Below, in pieces: positions 29,530-37,846 of a stretch of 64,000 nt of DNA. The notes under the pieces are model-generated. The model worked only from the letters and a program-made list of their open reading frames with translations, was not told the DNA's origin and did no database searches. Position 1 is the stretch's first letter. Each line of letters starts with the position of its first letter. Both the position numbers and the translations under genes were made by a program. Source of the DNA: Bifidobacterium subtile (lineage in GTDB: Bacteria > Actinomycetota > Actinomycetes > Actinomycetales > Bifidobacteriaceae); contig NZ_JGZR01000006.1 of assembly GCF_000741775.1 (NCBI RefSeq), positions 558,001-622,000 on the forward strand, in the 5' to 3' direction.

Positions 29530-30276
29530 ATGATCGACGGAATTCCAAAATATGTGACGGTTCGAGACAATCTGCGCGAACGCATGCGGAGCATGGACCC
29601 GGGGGAGCGGCTTCCCTCCGAATCCGATCTGTGCGAGCAGTATCGTGTCAGCCGCATTACGCTGCGGCACGCGGTCGAGGATCTCATCCAGGAGGGGCTG
29701 CTCGTGCGCCGCCAAGGCCGGGGGACCTTCCGCACCGAAGGCGGTCCCAACACCGAGCATGAGGTTATCAGCGACCATATTCTCGGCTTCTACCGCCAGC
29801 AGCATGATCTGGGCAACGTCGTGCGCACCAAGGTCGTAGGCAATGAATTGGTCAGCGACCCCGAAGTGGCCAATCGGCTCGGATTGGCGGACGACGCTTC
29901 GCTGATCAGGATTGAGCGGCTGCGCTATGTGGGGTCGAATCTCAAGCAGCATGTGGTGACGTTCCTGCCCGCGACGCGCTTTTCCAAGGTGCTGCGCGAG
30001 GATTTCTCGAACGGCTCGCTGTACGCGTTCCTTGAAAGCCAGTACGCCGTCAGATTGGTCGAGAACGAAATCGTGGTGCGGCTCCAGCCGATCCATGACG
30101 ATATCGCCGGGTACTTCGGCGTCGATGACGGCACGCCGGTGCTGGCGATGGATTCCACGGTCTTCGATGAGTTCGGCTCCATCATCGCCTTCGGCGTCGC
30201 CCTGCATCCTCCGCGCGACGCCGAGGTGCGCTTCGTCATCAGGGCTCAGAAGGATGTCGGGCCGGTTCAGGAGTAG
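29530..30276 (+). CDS. GntR/HutC-family transcriptional regulator
   Basis: A 248-aa repressor with an N-terminal winged helix (YVTVRDNLRERMRSMDPGERLPSESDLCEQYRV onwards, about residues 8-70) and a C-terminal UTRA ligand domain (IERLRYVGSNLKQHV... FLPATRF... LESQYAVRLVENEIVV). UTRA domains usually bind phosphosugars, which fits control of the flanking PTS genes. The ATG at 29530 follows TAGGGTGAC; a GTG two codons earlier is an alternative. It lies between the two PTS operons and converges on the LacI-type gene. Confidence 0.9.
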   Translation: MIDGIPKYVTVRDNLRERMRSMDPGERLPSESDLCEQYRVSRITLRHAVEDLIQEGLLVRRQGRGTFRTEGGPNTEHEVISDHILGFYRQQHDLGNVVRTKVVGNELVSDPEVANRLGLADDASLIRIERLRYVGSNLKQHVVTFLPATRFSKVLREDFSNGSLYAFLESQYAVRLVENEIVVRLQPIHDDIAGYFGVDDGTPVLAMDSTVFDEFGSIIAFGVALHPPRDAEVRFVIRAQKDVGPVQE

Positions 30277-30323
30277 CGGCTCGCACTTGTCGTAACGAAT
30301 CAGGATAACGTGGGCCGCTCAAC

Positions 30324-31400
30324 TCAGCTCAGGTCGGCGTCGGGAACCTCCATGTCGCTGCTGCCGAAGCGCGGCGTCGCCGTTGACTCGCGCTCGATGA
30401 GTTGCGGAGGGAATGCGGTATGGGAAGGCAGCCAGCGTTTGCCTGCGGGTCCTTTGCATATCAGGCGCAAGGCTTCTTTGGCCATTGATGCGATTGGCGG
30501 GCGCAGCGAGCTTAAGGTGGGGTGCACGGCTTGCGTCGTCGACGTGTCGCCTGCGCCGATCACGCAGACTTCCTCGGGAACCTGCACCGTCAGCTCGTGC
30601 AGAGCGAGCAGCGCCCCTGCGGCAACGACGTCGCTGGAGCAGATAATGGAGTCGGGGCGTCTGCCTGGCGCCGCGAAAAGCGCCATGGCGTCATCGTATC
30701 CGCGCTTGACCGTATTCGGGCCGAAGGTGCTCCACGCCGGTTCGCTGTCCATATTGCGCATGCTCATCGACGTCTGGAAGGTCGTGTACCGTTCCGCGGC
30801 ATCGTCGGAATCGACATTGTCGCCGAAGAAGGCCACGGCGCTCGCGTTGTGCGCCGAAAGGTGGTCGAGGGTGATCTGCACGGCAGCGCTCTGATCTACG
30901 CCGATCCAGTTGATGCGCGAGGAGATGACGGTTCCGGATATCTGCACGATGGGCAGCAGCTTGGCGAGAGCCTCCAGCTCATGGTCAGGCTGTGCATTGA
31001 CGGGGGGGACGATGACCAGCCCGTCGACCTTGCGAGCGGCCATGGCGGCAATGCGGTCGTGCTGGGTTTGCGCATCGGGGCCTATGCCCACCAGCAGCTG
31101 GCGGCCTGTGGCTTCAACGGCCGGCTCCAGTTCGGCGAGCAGTCCTGCCGCAAGCGCCTGATGAGGATCGGGCAGTACAAGGCCGAGCAGGTGGGTCACA
31201 TTGCTGCGCAGCGTGCTTGCGGCATTGTTGGCGGAGTAGTGCAGCGCATCCGCAGCTTTGAGCACGCGCCGGGCGATGCTGTCGTCCTGAGTGCGCTGCC
31301 CGTTGATCACGCGCGACACCGTCGCCGTAGACACGCCGGCCATGGCTGCGACATCGGTGATTGAAGCGTTCGAGACGGGCATCGTCGAATCGGGTATCAT
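30324..31400 (-). CDS. LacI-family transcriptional regulator
   Basis: A 358-aa repressor. The LacI DNA-binding domain is SITDVAAMAGVSTATVSRVINGQRTQDDSI, followed by a periplasmic-binding-protein-like effector domain (LLGLVLPDP, GLVIVPPV, ISSRINWIGVDQSAAVQITLDHL, IICSSDVVAAGALLALHEL). The ATG at 31400 with GGAGCAGGA is preferred; the frame stays open 57 codons further upstream over promoter DNA. It is divergent from the second PTS operon, which it probably controls. Confidence 0.9.
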   Translation of the reverse strand: MIPDSTMPVSNASITDVAAMAGVSTATVSRVINGQRTQDDSIARRVLKAADALHYSANNAASTLRSNVTHLLGLVLPDPHQALAAGLLAELEPAVEATGRQLLVGIGPDAQTQHDRIAAMAARKVDGLVIVPPVNAQPDHELEALAKLLPIVQISGTVISSRINWIGVDQSAAVQITLDHLSAHNASAVAFFGDNVDSDDAAERYTTFQTSMSMRNMDSEPAWSTFGPNTVKRGYDDAMALFAAPGRRPDSIICSSDVVAAGALLALHELTVQVPEEVCVIGAGDTSTTQAVHPTLSSLRPPIASMAKEALRLICKGPAGKRWLPSHTAFPPQLIERESTATPRFGSSDMEVPDADLS

Positions 31401-31937
31401 TCCTGCTCCAAACTGGTGGTGTCTCCGGCCTCGGCCTGTCCTCGTGCAGGCAAGTTCGCGGAAGAGTCCATATTTGGCAGGGTACTCGTTTTCAGCAACC
31501 GCGGCGTTGCGGACATCGATTCCGGTTGCTGTCCGCTCCTGCTGCGTTTGGCCGGCCTTAGTCTCAATCATACGCGTATTCGACGATTGTTCAGAAAACG
31601 TTTACCTTTTATAACAAGCCGATTTTAGGTGTATACTTAAGAGTCATTGGAGAAAACTCCGATGGCGGACGCAGGTGCGAATATCATCTGCAGCGCTACG
31701 ACGAGGTCGGATAATGATTCGTCCCTCCTCGGCACGGCGGCTGCGGAAAAGCACGACCCTAAGGCGGGTCATACGCATTCTGGGCAAGGCTGGCAGCGAT
31801 TGGCCAGACCTCACGATCACGATGTGTCGCCATCGAACGCAAGTACCCGATTCGCGCCGGGCATGAGTCCGACCGAACACAGGATGCGCGCTGATGCGAC
31901 ATGCGAAGTGCGCCGAACTCAAGAAAGGACGTAACCC
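31401..31937. promoter_or_regulatory. divergent promoter region with LacI-type operator
   Basis: About 537 bp separating the lacI-type gene from the second PTS operon. It holds ATACGCGTAT (31570-31579), an AAACGTTT-centred LacI-family operator (GAAAACGTTTACC, 31594-31606) and a plus-strand -10 TATACT near 31633. The remaining 300 bp before 31938 show no gene that I can support and may be a long leader. Confidence 0.6.
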
Positions 31938-32387
31938 ATGTCCGCTGACATCGATGGATTCCTGCCCGACAGCTCGTTTCTGCTGGATGTTGAGGCCGAA
32001 GACTGGAAGGGCGCCATCCGATTGGCGGGGCAAGGCCTGGTCGCCGCCGGATTCACCACCGAAGCCTATACCGAGGAGATGATCGACACCGTCGAGAAGA
32101 TGGGGCCGTACATCGTCATCGCTCCGGGCATGGCGCTCGCGCACTCCCGGCCGTCGGACGCCGTGCTGCACACTGGGCTGAGCTGGGTGCAGCTGAGTGT
32201 GCCGGTGGAATTCGGCAGCAAGCGCAACGATCCGGTGTCGCTGGTGATCGGTCTGGCCGGCCGTGATGAGAACGAGCATATCGTCGTGATGTCGGCGATC
32301 GCCTCGGCCTTGTCGAATGCAGACAAAAGAGCGCAGCTGGCCGCGGCTTCCACGCCTGACGACATCCGTGCCATCTTGAAATCCTGA
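31938..32387 (+). CDS. PTS EIIA component, ascorbate/fructose-mannitol type (system 2)
   Basis: A 149-aa EIIA of the same length and kind as the one at 27088. The phosphohistidine block is APGMALAHSRPS. AGAAAGGACGTAACCC supports the ATG. It is separated from EIIB by about 106 bp. It would receive phosphate from the HPr encoded 2 kb downstream. Confidence 0.9.
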   Translation: MSADIDGFLPDSSFLLDVEAEDWKGAIRLAGQGLVAAGFTTEAYTEEMIDTVEKMGPYIVIAPGMALAHSRPSDAVLHTGLSWVQLSVPVEFGSKRNDPVSLVIGLAGRDENEHIVVMSAIASALSNADKRAQLAAASTPDDIRAILKS

Positions 32388-32493
32388 TCGTCCCCGGCAG
32401 CGCATCCTGCCGGAACGCCTACTGTCTCGGCGCGGCTCATCCGCCCGAGCAAACCCAAGTCAACAAAGAACCAAGATTAAGAATTGAGGAATT

Positions 32494-32766
32494 ATGAACA
32501 TCCTATGCGTATGCGGCAATGGCATCGGCACTTCGGTGCTGCTGAAGATCAACGTCGAATCCGCCGCAGCCGATCTTGACATGGACGTCACCGTCACGAC
32601 GTCCGACGCCGGCAGCGCCAAGGGCACTGCGAACATGAACGATCTCGTGCTCACCTCCGCGGAATTGGCGCCGGAGCTCGAAGGCACCACAACCCCCGTC
32701 GAAGTCGTGAACAACTTCATGGACGCCGACGAGATCACAGCAATTCTGGAGAAATACGCCGACTGA
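32494..32766 (+). CDS. PTS EIIB component, ascorbate type (system 2)
   Basis: A 90-aa phosphocarrier with the active cysteine in MNILCVCGNGIGTSVLLK. Two cysteines are present; by family comparison the second (Cys7, followed by GNGIGTS) is the phosphorylated one. GAGGAATT precedes the ATG. EIIC follows after 49 bp. Confidence 0.9.
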   Translation: MNILCVCGNGIGTSVLLKINVESAAADLDMDVTVTTSDAGSAKGTANMNDLVLTSAELAPELEGTTTPVEVVNNFMDADEITAILEKYAD

Positions 32767-32815
32767 TGCGGTTGCCGCGATGAAGCGGAACCCATCAATA
32801 TAGAAAGATACCATC

Positions 32816-34345
32816 ATGAATGTCTTCATGCTCGTGCTGAATTTCATCAGCAAGGAGATTCTGAACGTTCCCGCCTACCTCATCGGCATCGTCGCCGCAG
32901 TCGGCCTGATCGCGCTCAAACGCAACGTCGGTCAGGTCGTGTCGGGCGCGCTGAAAGCCGCCATGGGCTACCTGATCCTCGGCGCCGGCGCCACGGTCGT
33001 CACCGCAGCGCTCGCCCCGTTCGGCGAGCTCGTGCTCAAATCGACCGGCGCTCACGGCGTCGTGCCGACCAATGAGGTCATCGTCGGCCAGGCTTCCAGC
33101 CAATTCGGCTCGGCTTCGGCCTATATCATCGTGCTCAGCTTCGTCATCATGCTCTTGGCCGCACGGTTCACGCCGCTCAAATACGTGTTCCTCACCGGTC
33201 ACCACATGGTGTTCATGTCGATGATGCTCGCCATCGTGCTGTCCTTCGGCTTCGGCGCCAAGAACCAGTGGCTCGTCGTGCTGCTCGGCTCGGTGCTCAT
33301 GGGTGTCATCATGGTAGTGATGCCGTCTTTCGCACAGCCGTTCATGAACCGCGTGACCGGCAGCGACAAGCTCTCGATCGGCCACTTCAACACGCTGGGC
33401 TACATCGTCTCGGGCGCGGTCGGCGCAGCCGCCGGCAAGAAGTCGAAGTCCACTGAGGACATCAACTTCCCCAAGGGCCTGAGCTTCCTGCGCGACTCCA
33501 TGGTCTCCACCACGCTGCTCATGGTCATCCTGTACCTGATCTTCTCCGTCTGGGGCGCCATCGTGCTGCCGGCCAAGACCGCGTTCAAGATCTTCGCCTC
33601 CAACCCGGATAACTACGGCTCGTTCTTCATGGCCGCGTTCGCGCAGGCCCTGCAGTTCGGCATCGGCGTGAGCATCATCCTCTACGGCGTGCGCATCATC
33701 CTGGGCGAGCTCGTCCCGGCCTTCCAAGGCATCGCGAACAAGGTCGTGCCCGGCGCAAAGCCTGCGCTCGACATCCCGATCGTGTTCCCGTATGGCGCGA
33801 ATGCATCCCTGATCGGCTTCCTCTCCAGCTTCGTCGGCGGACTGGTGGCGCTGGGCATCATCGCGGTGTGGCTCGGACCGGTGTGGGGCGTCGCCCTGAT
33901 CCTGCCCGGCATGGTGCCTCACTTCTTCGACGGCGGCGGTGCCGGCGTGTTCGGCAACGCGACAGGCGGGCGTGTCGGCGCCATCGCGGGCGCATTCATC
34001 AACGGTATGCTCATCACTTTCCTGCCCGCAGCCCTGATGACCGTCATGGGCAGCTTCGGCCTGTCCAACTCGACCTTCGGCGACGCGGACTTCGGCTGGT
34101 ACGGCATTGCCGTCGGCAACCTGGTGCATCTGGGCCCGGTGGGCGGCGCGATCTCGCTGTTCGTCTTCGCGGTCATCCTCTTCGCCGCGGCTTGGGTCTG
34201 GCAGGTCAAGGTCGTGAACAAAGGCTGGCTGCCCGGCGTCAAGCACGCTGAGTTCACTGAGCAGGTCAAGGCTGAGGAAAAGGCCGCCAAGGCTGCTGCT
34301 CGGGCTGCCAAGGCTGCGAAGAATGCGGACGCGGCCCAGGCTTGA
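32816..34345 (+). CDS. PTS EIIC component, UlaA family (system 2)
   Basis: A 509-aa membrane permease with about 11 hydrophobic segments. It parallels system 1: HGVVPTNEVIVGQASSQFGSASAY, KKSKSTEDINFPKGLSFLRDSMV and GGGAGVFGNATGGRVGAIAGAFING. The C-terminal 35 residues are Lys/Ala-rich and highly charged, an extension missing in system 1. It is followed by a strong hairpin at 34383. Confidence 0.9.
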   Translation: MNVFMLVLNFISKEILNVPAYLIGIVAAVGLIALKRNVGQVVSGALKAAMGYLILGAGATVVTAALAPFGELVLKSTGAHGVVPTNEVIVGQASSQFGSASAYIIVLSFVIMLLAARFTPLKYVFLTGHHMVFMSMMLAIVLSFGFGAKNQWLVVLLGSVLMGVIMVVMPSFAQPFMNRVTGSDKLSIGHFNTLGYIVSGAVGAAAGKKSKSTEDINFPKGLSFLRDSMVSTTLLMVILYLIFSVWGAIVLPAKTAFKIFASNPDNYGSFFMAAFAQALQFGIGVSIILYGVRIILGELVPAFQGIANKVVPGAKPALDIPIVFPYGANASLIGFLSSFVGGLVALGIIAVWLGPVWGVALILPGMVPHFFDGGGAGVFGNATGGRVGAIAGAFINGMLITFLPAALMTVMGSFGLSNSTFGDADFGWYGIAVGNLVHLGPVGGAISLFVFAVILFAAAWVWQVKVVNKGWLPGVKHAEFTEQVKAEEKAAKAAARAAKAAKNADAAQA

Positions 34346-34382
34346 GTCCAGAAAATCTGAAACCCTAACTGACGCATAGAAA

Positions 34383-34422
34383 AGTGATGCCGGACGCAGT
34401 TCGCTGCGTCCGGCATCACTTG
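34383..34422. terminator. bidirectional terminator between EIIC and ptsH
   Basis: An 18-bp perfect stem with loop TTCG (AAGTGATGCCGGACGCAG and its inverse), between convergent genes. Confidence 0.8.
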
Positions 34423-34469
34423 GTCATTGCATGCTTTATCCATGCAATGCTGCGCCTAAAAGCTGGAGA

Positions 34470-34739
34470 TCACTCGCTCGCGGCGATAGTGGCGGCAAGC
34501 TTGTCGGCCACGGCTTCGGCGTCGTCGCCGTCCACGGTGATAGTCACCTCGTCGTTCTGCTTGATGCCCAGGCCCATGACCGACAGGATGCTGCCGGCGT
34601 TCACGCCTGCGCTGCTGGGATCCTTCGAGATGGTCACCTTGGCTCCGCTGGCGGCGGCCGCCTGCGCGAACTGGGAGGCCGGGCGCGCATGGATGCCCAC
34701 GGGATCGGTGATGGTGATGGTGCGGGTTGCTGTTGACAT
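34470..34739 (-). CDS. ptsH: phosphocarrier protein HPr
   Basis: Transfers phosphate from Enzyme I to the EIIA proteins. The 89-aa protein shows the phosphohistidine motif DPVGIHARPAS and the serine block NAGSILSVMGLGI, matching the regulatory Ser46 region of other HPr proteins. AAAGGAGCGTTGC precedes the ATG at 34739. It is divergent from ptsI, so the two general PTS genes share a 176-bp promoter region here instead of forming one operon. Confidence 0.95.
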   Translation of the reverse strand: MSTATRTITITDPVGIHARPASQFAQAAAASGAKVTISKDPSSAGVNAGSILSVMGLGIKQNDEVTITVDGDDAEAVADKLAATIAASE

Positions 34740-34915
34740 GCAACGCTCCTTTGAGTTTTGAGCAGTGCCCGGGTGAGCATGCTTCGACATAATCGTTGTC
34801 GCGCCTCATTCTAGCATGGGTGCGGAAAATCCAGCTTGCGAGTTGACTCGCCTCCTTGCAGCCGGTTTTTCTAGGTGTGTGGATATACTGACAAAGATTT
34901 GGGGAAAGGACTCTG

Positions 34916-36565
34916 ATGATTATTACAGGTGTTGGCATTGGCCGTGGCACGGCAATAGGGCCGGTTATCCGTATGGCCTCGGCGCTGCAGGAACCGCAGG
35001 ACATCGCGCGTGGCGCAGGCTTGGATGCGCAAAGCGAGATCAGGCGCGTCAAGGCCTCGCTTGACGCGGTCAATGCGGATTTGAATGCCCGCGCCGAGGC
35101 CGCGTCGCATGGCGACGAGGGAACCCGGCAGGCAGCGGCAATACTTGAAGCCTTGGCGCAGATGGCGGGGGATCCGACTCTGCTGGACTCCATCAGCAAG
35201 CTCATCGAGCAGGGCAAAACCGCTGACCGCGCGGTGTTCGAAGGCTTTGCCGGCTTCGAGCAGACGCTGACCTCGCTCGGCGGCTACATGGCCGAGCGCG
35301 CGGGCGATCTGCATGATGTCGGGCAGCGCGTGATCGCCAATCTGCTTGGCGTTCCCGCCCCAGGTGTGCCGCAGAGCGACCATCCGTTCGTGCTGGTCGC
35401 CGAAGATCTGTCTCCCGCCGATACGGCTGCGCTGGATATGCACAATACGCTGGCCATCGTCACCACTCAGGGCGGGCCGACGAGCCATACCGCGATTCTG
35501 GCCCGTGCTCGCGGCATTGTCGCCGTGGTTTCCGCATCCCGAGCCAGTGATCTGACCAATGGCACGACCGTCATCGTCAGCGCCGCGAAGGGCGAAATCA
35601 CCGTCGACCCGAGCGACAAGGAAATCGAGGCGGCCAAGGCTGCCCAGTCCTCAGCTGCTCAGGCCAAGGACCTGCGCGGCAAGCCCGGCGCGCTCAAGGA
35701 TGGCACGCCCATCCCGCTGCTGGCGAATGTCGGCAAGCCGCAGGACGCCGATGCGGCGCTCGAATATGGTGCTGAGGGCGTGGGCCTGTTCCGCAGCGAG
35801 TTCCTGTTCATCGGCAATTCCGAGCCGCCCAGCGTCGAGGAGCAGGCCAAGGCTTATGCGGAGTTGCTCAGCCGCTTCCCGGGCAAGAAGGTCGTCATCC
35901 GCATGCTCGACGCGGGCGCGGACAAACCCCTGCCGTTCCTGACCCCCGAGGACGAGCCGAACCCGGCGCTCGGTCTGCGTGGCCTGCGCACGCTCAAGGC
36001 GCATATGCAGGTGCTCGAAGACCAGCTCGAAGCGCTCGTTGAGGCCGATCGCGCCACCGACGCGCACCTGTGGGTCATGGCCCCGATGATCGCCGATCAG
36101 TATGAGAGCGAATACTTCGTCAAGCTCGGCAAGTCGAAGGGCCTGAAGTTCGTCGGTTCGATGGCCGAGGTTCCTTCCATCGCCCTGATGGCGAACGAGG
36201 TCGCCGAAGTGGCCGACTTCGTGTCGATCGGCACGAACGACCTGACCCAGTACACGCTGGCCGCCGACCGCACGCTCGGCTCCGTGGCCAACTACCAGAC
36301 CGCTTGGCATCCTGCCGTGCTGCGCAACATCAAGCTCATCGCCGACGCCGGCAAGGCGCACGACATGCCGGTGGGCGTGTGCGGCGAGGCCGCGGCCGAC
36401 CCCGATCTGGCCGTCGTGCTCGCCGGTCTTGGCGTCACCTCGCTGTCGATGACCCCTGTGGCTCTTGACGACGTGCGTGCCGAACTGGCCAAGCACACGC
36501 TGGAAGAGGCGCAGGAGAAGGCCAAGCGGGCCCTCGCCGGCGAGTTCTATCACCCGGCGGAGTAA
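34916..36565 (+). CDS. ptsI: phosphoenolpyruvate-protein phosphotransferase (Enzyme I)
   Basis: Takes phosphate from PEP and gives it to HPr. The 549-aa protein shows the HPr-binding helical domain, the phosphohistidine loop TTQGGPTSHTAILARARGI, and the PEP barrel motifs GVGLFRSEFLFIG, LDAGADKPLPFL, FVSIGTNDLTQYTLAADR and the late cysteine in MPVGVCGEAAADP. GGAAAGGA precedes the ATG. Together with ptsH and the two EIIABC sets it completes a local phosphorelay. Confidence 0.96.
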   Translation: MIITGVGIGRGTAIGPVIRMASALQEPQDIARGAGLDAQSEIRRVKASLDAVNADLNARAEAASHGDEGTRQAAAILEALAQMAGDPTLLDSISKLIEQGKTADRAVFEGFAGFEQTLTSLGGYMAERAGDLHDVGQRVIANLLGVPAPGVPQSDHPFVLVAEDLSPADTAALDMHNTLAIVTTQGGPTSHTAILARARGIVAVVSASRASDLTNGTTVIVSAAKGEITVDPSDKEIEAAKAAQSSAAQAKDLRGKPGALKDGTPIPLLANVGKPQDADAALEYGAEGVGLFRSEFLFIGNSEPPSVEEQAKAYAELLSRFPGKKVVIRMLDAGADKPLPFLTPEDEPNPALGLRGLRTLKAHMQVLEDQLEALVEADRATDAHLWVMAPMIADQYESEYFVKLGKSKGLKFVGSMAEVPSIALMANEVAEVADFVSIGTNDLTQYTLAADRTLGSVANYQTAWHPAVLRNIKLIADAGKAHDMPVGVCGEAAADPDLAVVLAGLGVTSLSMTPVALDDVRAELAKHTLEEAQEKAKRALAGEFYHPAE

Positions 36566-36988
36566 TTCATCATCCATTGACCTGTCGGGTTCGATTCCGG
36601 CACGGCCAAACCGACGCCATCAATCAGCAGGGCCCCGCGCATGCACATATGCGCAGGACCCCGCTGGTATGTGGGCCCGCTGGCATGTGGGGTGCTGCGC
36701 ATCTGCACATAGCATACGAATGCCCCCGCATAGCCTTTTGTACGCTAAGTCAGGCTTACTGTACAAAACGCTACACAGAACAGCTATTTCCCGTCGTATT
36801 TTGTACGTCAAGGTCATGGTAACGTACAAAAGACTATGAACACCGGCTGTTCTGCGTAGCATTTCATACGGAACACTGGCGTTAGCGTGCAAAACGCGAC
36901 ACACCGGATGCCGCGCAATATGGCAGCAATTCGCTATTCTCGCGTTATTCTCTCGGGGCAAGTCACCGCGGTGGGGGATACTGGATTC
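36566..36988. repeat. intergenic nested hairpins sharing a word with 26.7 kb
   Basis: TTTTGTAC (36736-36743) pairs with GTACAAAA (36761-36768). TTTTGTACGT (36799-36808) pairs with ACGTACAAAA (36822-36831). Outer arms around 36770-36785 and 36846-36860 (CAGAACAGC / GCTGTTCTG) match with one change. CCTTTTGTACGCTAA is shared with the intergenic region at 26707. No gene is supported before 36989. Confidence 0.6.
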
Positions 36989-37549
36989 ATGAGAGTCTCA
37001 GCTGATTTCACCGTCGTCCCCGATGAGTTCGCCGCAGCCGCGCCGCCGGAGAACCTCATCGACGGGACGCCCGTCGTCTCCTTCTCGTTCTACATCGATG
37101 GCATTGATCCGTCCGCGCAGTACTTGCACTGGCAATTCGTCGACCCCGACTCGATTCCCGTATGCGGATTTGAATGGATTCATTGGTCCGTGGCCAATGT
37201 GCCCATCGACGCGCTCATGTTCGATTTCAACGATTCGCACGCCCTGCAGATTCCGCCGGACTTCTCGCGCACGCTGCCTTCGATGATTCCTGAGGCGATC
37301 CAGGGACGCACTTCGGCGGCGAGCAAATTCGTCGGGAAAAGCGATCCGGCTGTAACCATGCGCTATAACGGTCCCACGCCGCCCGACGCGGTGCATGGCT
37401 ATGAGCTGCAGGTCTGGGCCACTGCTTCGCCGCTGCCGGAGCTGCGCCAAGGCTTCTGGCTCAACGAGCTGCTGCACGCGCTGCACGGCTACGAAGGTCC
37501 GCTCGATCATGGCGGCATCGTCCTGTCGTATAGCCCGAAAAACGACTGA
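36989..37549 (+). CDS. YbhB/YbcL (PEBP/Raf kinase inhibitor-like) family protein
   Basis: A 186-aa soluble protein of the phosphatidylethanolamine-binding-like family, function unknown in bacteria. Family features are the early YIDGIDPSAQYLHWQFVDPD segment, GFEWIHWSVANVP, RYNGPTPPD.VHGYELQVWA and a C-terminal hydrophobic helix. The ATG at 36989 gives a normal N-terminus; earlier in-frame starts run into the upstream hairpins. It stands alone. Confidence 0.8.
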   Translation: MRVSADFTVVPDEFAAAAPPENLIDGTPVVSFSFYIDGIDPSAQYLHWQFVDPDSIPVCGFEWIHWSVANVPIDALMFDFNDSHALQIPPDFSRTLPSMIPEAIQGRTSAASKFVGKSDPAVTMRYNGPTPPDAVHGYELQVWATASPLPELRQGFWLNELLHALHGYEGPLDHGGIVLSYSPKND

Positions 37550-37846
37550 ACGCCATACGATTATGCGGCCGAAAGTCGGGCGGCTCTGCGCTTCGTCCAG
37601 TCACGCGACTGCATGCCAGACCATCGGCGTTACTGTGATTCGCCGACGGCAGAGTAATCTGACAAATGAATTCATCAGTGGCATGTCAGGAGTTGGCGTG
37701 TCTGGCAATCGGCTGGCCGCATGCGTGAATTTGCATTCCTGAGCCACGGATCCGTGCCGGCTCAATAGCGTTCAATAGCATCGCAATACACAATCATTAT
37801 GCGGCGATATCCGCATAGCAACCACAGCAGAAGGAAGCAACAGCAT
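37550..37846. other. intergenic region before dipeptidase gene
   Basis: About 297 bp with no supported gene or clear terminator; AGAAGGAAGCAACAGC at its end is the ribosome binding site for 37847. Confidence 0.4.
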
